Shown here in pieces: positions 53,735 to 59,910 of a DNA stretch of 64,000 nucleotides. The notes under the pieces are model-generated. The model had not been told where the DNA came from. It did no database searches and was given only the letters and a program-made list of their open reading frames with translations. Source of the stretch: Cytophaga aurantiaca DSM 3654 (GTDB lineage: Bacteria; Bacteroidota; Bacteroidia; Cytophagales; Cytophagaceae); assembly GCF_000379725.1 (NCBI RefSeq), contig NZ_KB903654.1:121694-185693 (forward strand). The letters are read 5' to 3'. The position numbers were made by a program, and so were the translations under genes. Numbering within the stretch: position 1 is the first letter of the stretch; each line of letters opens with the position of its first letter.

Positions 53735-54140
53735 GCAATACAAGCTGTCTTATCGCCGTTTGCCGAAGGGCTTAGGGAGGAAAGTCCGGGCAACGCAGAG
53801 CATCTTACTACCTAACGGGTAGGCTGTTGTTTAGAAATGAACAATGGACAGACAGGGCCGCAGAAAATAACCACCATGAGCTTGCTTGTGGAAAGGGTGA
53901 AAAAGTGAGGTAAGAGCTCACTCGTTTGGCAGCGATGTCGGATTGGGGTAAACCTTAGGAGTTGAAAGACCAAATAGGTTCCGGATATGGTGCTGCTCGT
54001 ACCAGATAGCACGCAAGTGTTATTAGCCGGAATGGGTAGGTCGTTTGAGCCTTGTAGTGATGCAAGGTCTAGATAAATGATAAGAATCATCCCGATAGCT
54101 ATCGGGATGAAACAGAACCCGGCTTACAGGCTTGTATTGC
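53735..54140 (+). ncRNA. rnpB: RNase P RNA, bacterial type A
   Basis: This is the catalytic RNA of ribonuclease P. The universally conserved segments are present: GAGGAAAGTCCGGGC at about 53778 and ACAGAACCCGGCTTACAGG near the 3' end. The P1 helix is GGCAATACAAGC (53735 onwards) with GCTTGTATTGC (to 54140). A GATGTCGG-type region and internal helices also fit. The helix at 54089-54108 is the palindrome ATCCCGATAGCTATCGGGAT, which also occurs in the tRNA-Cys terminator. There is no protein-coding potential; an antisense open frame at 53812-54090 is a shadow. Confidence 0.96.
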
Positions 54141-54149
54141 TTCTTTTAA

Positions 54150-54235
54150 AGTTTTAAGTAATATGTTTTATGTTTTAAGAAATGTAAAACGATTTCATTC
54201 TTAAAACGTATAACTTAAAACGTATAACTTTCTTT
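54150..54235. repeat. TTTTAAGTAATAAG-family repeats downstream of rnpB
   Basis: The gap between rnpB and the response regulator contains AAGTTTTAAGTAATATGTTT and, inverted, CTTAAAACGTATAACTTAAA plus ACGTATAACTT. It could form a long AT-rich stem and act as the rnpB terminator. Confidence 0.6.
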
Positions 54236-55390
54236 ATGCCTAAAATTTTAATCATTGACGACGAACGCAGTATCCGCAGTACGTTAACCGAAATTCTGCA
54301 ATACGAAAAATACACCGTTGAAGAAGCCAAAGATGGCGAGGAAGGTTTAAAGATGATTCTGGAGAACGATTATGATGTTGTTCTCTGCGACATTAAAATG
54401 CCGAAGATGGATGGCATGGAAGTACTTGAAAAAGTATACAGCACCGGTAAAGAGATTCCTTTTATTATGATCTCTGCACATGGTTCTATCGAAACAGCCA
54501 TCGATGCTACACGCAAAGGAGCTTACGATTTCATTACCAAGCCACCTGACCTGAACCGTTTGTTGGTAAGCGTGCGCAACGCTATGGACCGCAGTACGCT
54601 GGTAACAGAAACGAAAACACTAAAGAAGAAAGTCAATAAAGGACATCAGATCATTGGTGAATCCAAAGAGATCAAACACATTTTCAAGACCATTGAAAAA
54701 GTCGCACCTACCGATGCACGTGTTTTGGTTACAGGTCCGAATGGTTCCGGTAAAGAACTTGTAGCACGTGCTATACATACACAAAGCAAACGTGCCAATG
54801 AGCAGCTTGTTGAAGTGAACTGTGCAGCCATTCCATCTGAATTAATTGAGAGCGAATTGTTTGGACATGAAAAAGGTTCATTCACATCGGCGATCAAACA
54901 ACGTATCGGAAAATTTGAACAGGCAAGCGGCGGTACACTTTTCTTAGATGAGATCGGCGACATGAGCTTATCGGCTCAAGCAAAGGTTCTACGTGCGTTG
55001 CAGGAGAATACGATCACACGTGTTGGTGGTGAAAAAGAGATCAAAGTAGACGTCCGTATTATTGCAGCAACCAATAAAGATCTGGCAAAAGAAATTACTG
55101 AAGGCAGATTCAGAGAAGATTTGTTTCACAGATTAAATGTAATTCCGATTGAAGTACCGGCATTAAAAGATCGCTCAGATGATATTCCATTACTAATCAA
55201 TCACTTTTTAACATTGGTAGCAGATGATCATGGTACTACACCTAAAAAGATCGATGCAAAAGCCATTGAAGCATTAAAAAATCTACCCTGGACAGGCAAT
55301 ATCCGGGAATTGAAAAATGTGGTTGAACGCCTTGTGATCATGAGCGACAAAACCATTACACTTGATGATGTTAAAACCTATGTGAAATAA
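54236..55390 (+). CDS. NtrC-like response regulator without DNA-binding domain
   Basis: This 384-residue protein has a receiver domain (phosphorylated D52 in VVLCDIKMPKMDG, K102 in FITKPPD). An AAA+ sigma-54-interaction domain follows: Walker A is GPNGSGKE at about 167-174, Walker B is GGTLFLDEIGDM at about 232-243, and an arginine finger is in REDLFHRLNVI. The sigma-54-contacting loop reads GSFTSA instead of GAFTGA. The protein ends soon after the AAA+ lid (LKNVVERLVIMSDKTITLDD) and has no Fis-type HTH, so it would act without specific DNA binding or through a partner. No histidine kinase is adjacent. Confidence 0.92.
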   Translation: MPKILIIDDERSIRSTLTEILQYEKYTVEEAKDGEEGLKMILENDYDVVLCDIKMPKMDGMEVLEKVYSTGKEIPFIMISAHGSIETAIDATRKGAYDFITKPPDLNRLLVSVRNAMDRSTLVTETKTLKKKVNKGHQIIGESKEIKHIFKTIEKVAPTDARVLVTGPNGSGKELVARAIHTQSKRANEQLVEVNCAAIPSELIESELFGHEKGSFTSAIKQRIGKFEQASGGTLFLDEIGDMSLSAQAKVLRALQENTITRVGGEKEIKVDVRIIAATNKDLAKEITEGRFREDLFHRLNVIPIEVPALKDRSDDIPLLINHFLTLVADDHGTTPKKIDAKAIEALKNLPWTGNIRELKNVVERLVIMSDKTITLDDVKTYVK

Positions 55391-55426
55391 GAAATTCTTT
55401 CAATAGTTTGAATTAGACTAAAACAG

Positions 55427-55458
55427 AAAAGGTTCTGAGTAATTACTCAGAACCTTTT
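55427..55458. terminator. Terminator, 32-nt perfect palindrome
   Basis: AAAAGGTTCTGAGTAA and its reverse complement form a 16-bp arm stem directly after the response regulator gene. It also serves the convergent 40-residue lipoprotein gene. Confidence 0.88.
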
Positions 55459-55484
55459 TATATGTTAATACGATACAGACTCTA

Positions 55485-55607
55485 TTAAGAATGCTTTACA
55501 GCAGTGTGCGTGTCTTTTGTATACGTTGGACAAGTTCTATGAGGAGCGCATGATGCAGCTAATAAAGTTGCTGCTGCAAATACGATGAATACGATTCTTG
55601 CTTTCAT
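55485..55607 (-). CDS. 40-residue lipoprotein
   Basis: A small minus-strand frame encodes MKARIVFIVFAAATLLAASC, then APHRTCPTYTKDTHTAVKHS. The signal sequence and lipobox LAASC (Cys at residue 20) are convincing. The mature part is only about 20 residues, with one more Cys. A TATATTTG promoter box lies 30 bases upstream, and a perfect palindromic terminator lies downstream. These features together support a real, expressed gene. Similar tiny lipoproteins with 'CAPHRTCPT'-like mature ends are widespread in Bacteroidota. Function unknown. Confidence 0.75.
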   Translation of the reverse strand: MKARIVFIVFAAATLLAASCAPHRTCPTYTKDTHTAVKHS

Positions 55608-55636
55608 TCTGTTAATCTTTTAGTGTTGAACGTATA

Positions 55637-55644
55637 CAAATATA
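55637..55644 (-). promoter_or_regulatory. -7 box of the 40-residue lipoprotein gene
   Basis: The minus strand reads TATATTTG (TAnnTTTG), about 30 bases before the ATG. The -33 region, 19 bases further upstream, is a T-run (TTTTT). Confidence 0.55.
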
Positions 55645-55724
55645 TAAAACTAGTCGAATGAAAAAAAATTTATGAATAGGATTGTGTAATTATTTTTAAA
55701 AATAATCCAATTTCCACCAATATA

Positions 55725-56720
55725 TCACATATACAATAAATTGCATCCCCGCAGATCGGAAGTGTCGATTCTGCCCAAAATTTCGAATTTGTCGCCTGTA
55801 ATTCGTCCAACATCTTGGGTTTCAATAAAACAACAGGCATTAATATTTGCTAAATCAATTAAATTAATACCTCCGCTCCCTTGAATCACTTTCTCAAATG
55901 GGTCATTTATTTGTCTCAAAACCGGGATGAATCCATCCGGAAATTGATAGAGCCCTTCACCCGTTGAATATGCCTGAGATAACAATTCGGTCATACCATA
56001 TTCTGAATGAATATGCATTACACCAAATCCGTTACATAATTGTGTGTGTAATTCAGTTCGGGTAAGTTCTTTTCTCCTGCCTTTCATTCCGCCTGTTTCT
56101 AAAAAGATCACATTCGGATATGCTTCTGTTTCAGTTTCAGCCCAATCAAGCAAGGCATAGCTTACACCCCATACCAGAATCTTTTTCTTTTCTGTAGCGA
56201 GTGCTTTAAGTAAAGCCTGAATACGTGGTATATCAAAGGAATAAAATCCGGATGCATCGTGTTCCGTTTCGTGTATAAAATGCTTCATCATAAAAATAAG
56301 TGAAGATGAAGGATTCTCTTCATACGAAGGAAGCACCGCAACAATCACAATATCTTTCAACGAACCATAATACGATTCGAAGATCTGCTGACTTCTTTGT
56401 TTGTAAAATTCGGGATCTGCAACGTAATGTGTAGACCGGTTGGAAGACGTTGTACCGCTACTGTAAAATTCCACCGCATTTGAAAAATCAATACCGCCAT
56501 CCTGTGTGATCACCTTTCGGTTTTTATAAAATGTGATGGGTAGAAAAGGAATATCCCCTGCGGCCCGCACCTTTTCAGGACCTTTATGGATTGCATCTGC
56601 GAATTCTTTGTATACAGAATTAAAAGCATATTGATACCTATATACTTCAACCAGCAAATCATCGTTAATGGTAGGAGACGATTCTAATAAAATATGCTTT
56701 ATTTCCTTGTCAAATGACAT
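55725..56720 (-). CDS. LuxE-like acyl-protein synthetase
   Basis: This 331-residue protein resembles the LuxE acyl-protein synthetase/adenylate-forming family. ATG 56720 was chosen because MSFDKEIKHILLES starts the family-like N-terminus; a longer frame to 56843 would run into the divergent lipoprotein. Motifs: SSGTTSSNRSTHYV (the 'SSGTT' AMP-binding loop), VWGVSYALLDWAETE, FLETGGMKGRRKELTR and FGVMHIHSEYGMTELLSQAY. LuxE activates fatty acids for the Lux reductase, but no lux genes are here, so it more likely activates an acyl group for another pathway. It is divergent from the next gene with only 35 bases between starts. Confidence 0.82.
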   Translation of the reverse strand: MSFDKEIKHILLESSPTINDDLLVEVYRYQYAFNSVYKEFADAIHKGPEKVRAAGDIPFLPITFYKNRKVITQDGGIDFSNAVEFYSSGTTSSNRSTHYVADPEFYKQRSQQIFESYYGSLKDIVIVAVLPSYEENPSSSLIFMMKHFIHETEHDASGFYSFDIPRIQALLKALATEKKKILVWGVSYALLDWAETETEAYPNVIFLETGGMKGRRKELTRTELHTQLCNGFGVMHIHSEYGMTELLSQAYSTGEGLYQFPDGFIPVLRQINDPFEKVIQGSGGINLIDLANINACCFIETQDVGRITGDKFEILGRIDTSDLRGCNLLYM

Positions 56721-56755
56721 TCTATATTGGTATATTGGACTACAAATTAACAACA

Positions 56756-57280
56756 ATGTTAGTAAAGAACACAACATATTTCTTTTTGGTTTTAATTTTA
56801 GGCCTTGTTTTTTTGGGGTGTACAAAAGCTCCAACCTATCCAAAAGAACCTTCTATAGAATTTGATCATCTTCGCGTCATCAATGACGATGTAAATTATG
56901 TTGATTCGGTTTCTATTTTTATAAAATTCAAGGATGGCGATGGCGATATTGGAAACAATCCACCTGACCCAAATTATTTTGACTTCTTTATGGATATTTA
57001 TAAAAAAACGAATGGTGTGTATGTACGCCTACCCGATTTTGATAATACATCCGCTTACAATGGAAGTCTTCCGCTGCTTTCACCTTATAACATAACAGGA
57101 CCGATTGACGGTACAATACGCTATATTATCGATCCGTTCGCTGCACCTATACCATTAGCTCCAGTACCACCTTTTTACCCAGGAGATACCTTGCGATTTC
57201 ATGTTCGCATCCGTGACAGAGCCGGCAATTACAGTAACTGGGTTGAGTCTGACGATTTTGTATTATGGGTTAATTTTTAA
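56756..57280 (+). CDS. Hypothetical lipoprotein
   Basis: This 174-residue lipoprotein has the lipobox VFLGC (Cys at residue 22 with ATG 56756). The mature part contains a fold rich in Asp and Pro: DGDGDIGNNPPDPNYFDFFM, YIIDPFAAPIPLAPVPPFYP and FHVRIRDRAGNYSNWVESDD. The DGDGDIG motif and following 'R-D-x-A-x-N-x-S' strand resemble small Ig-like modules of Bacteroidota lipoproteins. It has 35 bases to the divergent LuxE-like start, so regulatory sequences must overlap. Function unknown. Confidence 0.78.
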   Translation: MLVKNTTYFFLVLILGLVFLGCTKAPTYPKEPSIEFDHLRVINDDVNYVDSVSIFIKFKDGDGDIGNNPPDPNYFDFFMDIYKKTNGVYVRLPDFDNTSAYNGSLPLLSPYNITGPIDGTIRYIIDPFAAPIPLAPVPPFYPGDTLRFHVRIRDRAGNYSNWVESDDFVLWVNF

Positions 57281-57360
57281 ATCAGTTGTCCTTTCCTTCT
57301 AGTTTTAACAACACTATATTCAAGAGCTAACATTATACAACATGTTAGCCAGGCATCTTT

Positions 57361-58419
57361 ATGAAAATTGTATTTGGTTCCGGAAAATTTCGAGTATTAA
57401 ATAAAAAACCTTCTGAATTAGGTTTGGATAAAAAACTTGATGCAGAATTTACAATAGAAAGACATCAGGAATATTTTCATGTTTTCTGGATTCCTTTTTT
57501 TAGCCTTGGACAAAAATGGGCTATTAAAAAGCCGAATGATAAAACGTTTTATGAAGTACCGCAGGAATTAAAAAATGAACTTGCAGGATACCCAAAACCT
57601 AAGACTCCCTGGTACACGTATTTTCTACTTTATGTATTATTAGCAGGCATTATCGGCATTACTCTTTTTTCTATTTATTCAGGAATCAGCAAAACTCTAT
57701 CAGACAAACACTACAATGATTATATTTATAATTTAGAAGAAGAATACGTCAATAAAGGATATCCGGATACCTATATTCAATTACGTAACGACACTTCACT
57801 TCAAATAACCCTTAAAGTTTTATCCTCTACAAAAACACACCTTCTATGCGCACTTAGTAGTTGGCAACCTCCTAAGACTACAATTTCTCCATATCAACAT
57901 GTCTATGTGTATCCCTTCTTATCAGATTCCATTGGCGATCTGAAAATAGATACGGTTACGATTTCAAAAGCAGCACTTATGGGGGCGTATAATAACGACT
58001 TCAATGTGGAGGTAAAAAGAATCAAGATCGGCAAGTATCACCACCTACGTATGGACGGCTGTATATATCTGGACATGCCTATGTTTGACGTTTCCAATAT
58101 TGCATATACAGATAGCACATTTTCCGCAACATTAAAAAATATTCATACGCCTGGCACTTTTTTAGCTATAAAAACGGATTCAACTTTATATCATACCAAT
58201 CACCTGGATCGTCTTAATACAACAACGCTACCAAAGCATTTAAACTTTAAAGATACCTTTACGATATCAGGGAATTTCGAAAGAGATGCTGATTATTCAG
58301 CCTACATTTATTATAAAAGTAAATTCAACAGAACAGATTCTTTGAATCTAAGATACTATTCAGGAAAAGCGGAACTTAGTTACGGCATTATTTTATTAGA
58401 AAATATACATCTTAAATAA
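57361..58419 (+). CDS. Hypothetical membrane-anchored protein
   Basis: I do not recognise this 352-residue protein. It opens with a cytosolic part that reads KIVFGSGKFRVLNKKPSELG and FHVFWIPFFSLGQKWAIKK. A single membrane segment lies at about residues 82-105 (YFLLYVLLAGIIGITLFSI), and a large extracytoplasmic domain with many Asp, Thr and Ser follows (about 110-352). The opening with its GSGKFRV and FWIPFF stretch resembles small zinc-ribbon-like domains that precede a TM segment, but no Cys pairs are visible. Function unknown. Confidence 0.75.
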   Translation: MKIVFGSGKFRVLNKKPSELGLDKKLDAEFTIERHQEYFHVFWIPFFSLGQKWAIKKPNDKTFYEVPQELKNELAGYPKPKTPWYTYFLLYVLLAGIIGITLFSIYSGISKTLSDKHYNDYIYNLEEEYVNKGYPDTYIQLRNDTSLQITLKVLSSTKTHLLCALSSWQPPKTTISPYQHVYVYPFLSDSIGDLKIDTVTISKAALMGAYNNDFNVEVKRIKIGKYHHLRMDGCIYLDMPMFDVSNIAYTDSTFSATLKNIHTPGTFLAIKTDSTLYHTNHLDRLNTTTLPKHLNFKDTFTISGNFERDADYSAYIYYKSKFNRTDSLNLRYYSGKAELSYGIILLENIHLK

Positions 58420-58444
58420 GAATCATTTCCTATTTTTCTTTCTA

Positions 58445-58473
58445 AAGCTTGCACCTGATCCGAGTGCAAGCTT
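58445..58473. terminator. Hairpin downstream of the 57361 gene
   Basis: AAGCTTGCAC and GTGCAAGCTT form a 10-bp perfect stem with a 9-nt loop. No T-run follows, so terminator function is uncertain. Confidence 0.5.
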
Positions 58474-58560
58474 GGGTAGAATATCCGATCTGTCGACTTT
58501 TTATCGGATTCCATCGACTATTTATCTATACTCGTCTATTTTGTAATTTCTTTCCTAAAC

Positions 58561-59079
58561 ATGTTTTGTACCTTGAATAAGGCGAAACACATATTTATGG
58601 CAAGTATCTATTCTATCTTTCTTTTATTAAGCTTTTCTTTTTTTACTGCTTCTACAGATAAAATTGAAAAAATCACGATTGAGCAACTGCAGGCTAAAAC
58701 CATTCGTCTGGAAAACGACACCTTGTATATTGTTAATTTCTGGGCAACCTGGTGCGGACCATGTATAGCAGAGCTTCCCTACTTTGAACAAGCTGCAAAA
58801 ACGCATGCAAACAAGAAAATAAAGATCCTTCTTATCAATCTGGATTTTATATCGGAAGAGGCAAAAGTACTTGCCTTTGTTAAAAAGAAAAATCTTCAGA
58901 ATGCCGTTTATCAATTAAACGCTGCAGACCCAAACAAATGGATCAATCAGATCGATGCGGACTGGGACGGCGCTATTCCTGTTACTGTTTTTTATAAAGC
59001 AGGGAAAAAAATACTCTTTCATGAAGGAGATATCACACAAACAGAACTGGACGAAAAAATCAAACTACACAGCATCTAA
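58561..59079 (+). CDS. Secreted thioredoxin-like protein (TlpA type)
   Basis: This 172-residue protein has an N-terminal signal segment (SIYSIFLLLSFSFFTAS) and one thioredoxin fold with the active site WATWCGPCIAELPYF (C65, C68). The cis-Pro loop is in DGAIPVTVFY. TlpA/ResA-like proteins reduce periplasmic disulfides, for instance to prepare apocytochrome c for haem ligation. That fits the haem-type lipoproteins in this window but is not evidence of direct pairing. An in-frame ATG at 58597 would remove 12 residues; I kept the longer form because its basic residues resemble a signal n-region. Confidence 0.85.
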   Translation: MFCTLNKAKHIFMASIYSIFLLLSFSFFTASTDKIEKITIEQLQAKTIRLENDTLYIVNFWATWCGPCIAELPYFEQAAKTHANKKIKILLINLDFISEEAKVLAFVKKKNLQNAVYQLNAADPNKWINQIDADWDGAIPVTVFYKAGKKILFHEGDITQTELDEKIKLHSI

Positions 59080-59118
59080 CTCTTTCTAATTCATAAATCA
59101 TACCTTAATTCTACTCAT

Positions 59119-59724
59119 ATGAAAAAACTAATCGTATTCCTCGCAGCAGCTGTAATTTTCATGACTTCTTTCACTAAAGAAGGCGGCTATCAAGTTGGCG
59201 ATAAAGCAGTCGACTTCAAATTAAAAAACATTGATGATAAAATCTTCTCTCTTGCCGATCAAAAAGATGCAAAAGGATTTATCGTAGTCTTTACGTGTAA
59301 CCACTGTCCATATGCTGTTAAGTACGAAGACCGTATTGTAGCATTGAATGCTAAATATGCAAAACTTGGTTACCCGGTTGTAGCAATCAATCCAAACGAT
59401 GCGGTTGCCTATCCGGATGATAATTTTGCGAACATGAAAAAGAGAGCAAAAAGTAAATCGTTTACATTTCCATATTTAGTTGACGATACACAGAATATTG
59501 CAAAGACATACGGAGCAACAAAAACACCGCATGTATTCGTTCTAAAAAAAGAAGGATCAGATCTTGTTGTTAAATACATTGGCGCAATCGACGACAATAC
59601 CGAAGACGCTTCGGCAGCAAAAGAAAAATATGTAGAGCAGGCTGTAGATGCATTGCTTGCAGGTAAAACAGTAGCTACTACTTCTACCAAAGCAATTGGC
59701 TGCGGGATTAAATGGAAGCAGTAG
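59119..59724 (+). CDS. Secreted thioredoxin/peroxiredoxin-like protein (CNHCP type)
   Basis: This 201-residue protein has a signal peptide (KKLIVFLAAAVIFMTSFTK) and an AhpC/TSA-Redoxin-like fold. The motif is CNHCPYAVKYEDR (C60 and C63), which differs from canonical CGPC. YVKYIGAIDDN-type residues are seen as VKYIGAIDDNTEDA. A third Cys lies at the end (AIGCGIKWKQ). Proteins of this CNHCP group are common in Bacteroidota and are annotated as thioredoxin-family or thiol peroxidase-like. It follows the TlpA-type gene by 39 bases, so the two probably act together in envelope redox. Confidence 0.87.
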   Translation: MKKLIVFLAAAVIFMTSFTKEGGYQVGDKAVDFKLKNIDDKIFSLADQKDAKGFIVVFTCNHCPYAVKYEDRIVALNAKYAKLGYPVVAINPNDAVAYPDDNFANMKKRAKSKSFTFPYLVDDTQNIAKTYGATKTPHVFVLKKEGSDLVVKYIGAIDDNTEDASAAKEKYVEQAVDALLAGKTVATTSTKAIGCGIKWKQ

Positions 59725-59796
59725 TACACGATTAAAGGATTGCAGGATAGACAGGATTAGTACACGATTTTAAAGATTCCCAGAAATACAGGATTA
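59725..59796 (+). repeat. Two tandem 36-bp degenerate repeats
   Basis: Unit 1 (59725-59760) and unit 2 (59761-59796) both start TACACGATT and contain AAAG(G)ATT and ACAGGATTA. They agree at roughly two thirds of positions. The function is unknown and no ORF is present. Confidence 0.55.
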
Positions 59797-59842
59797 CTTC
59801 GGTACTTGATAAATTTTAATTGTTCTTTACTCATTCATTACT

Positions 59843-59899
59843 ATTATTAAAAGAAGAAGCCTGCTGAATATTATTCGGCAGGCTTCTTCTTTTAATAAT
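59843..59899. terminator. Bidirectional terminator (AGAAGAAGCCTGC family, copy 1)
   Basis: Arms 59843-59868 and 59874-59899 pair over 26 bp with one G-T pair, around TATTA. The core AAGAAGAAGCCTGC is shared with the terminator at 62389-62427. Flanking A and T runs serve both strands. Confidence 0.88.
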
Positions 59900-59910
59900 T
59901 TATACATGTG

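Noticed and set aside
53812..54090. Open frame of 92 codons on the minus strand
   Set aside because: It is antisense to RNase P RNA, whose conserved segments explain the sequence.
55725..56720. Luminescence (lux) operon
   Set aside because: Only a LuxE-like gene is present; there is no luciferase or fatty acid reductase gene.
56721..56843. N-terminal 41-residue extension of the LuxE-like protein
   Set aside because: It overlaps the divergent lipoprotein's signal peptide coding region and does not look like a family N-terminus.
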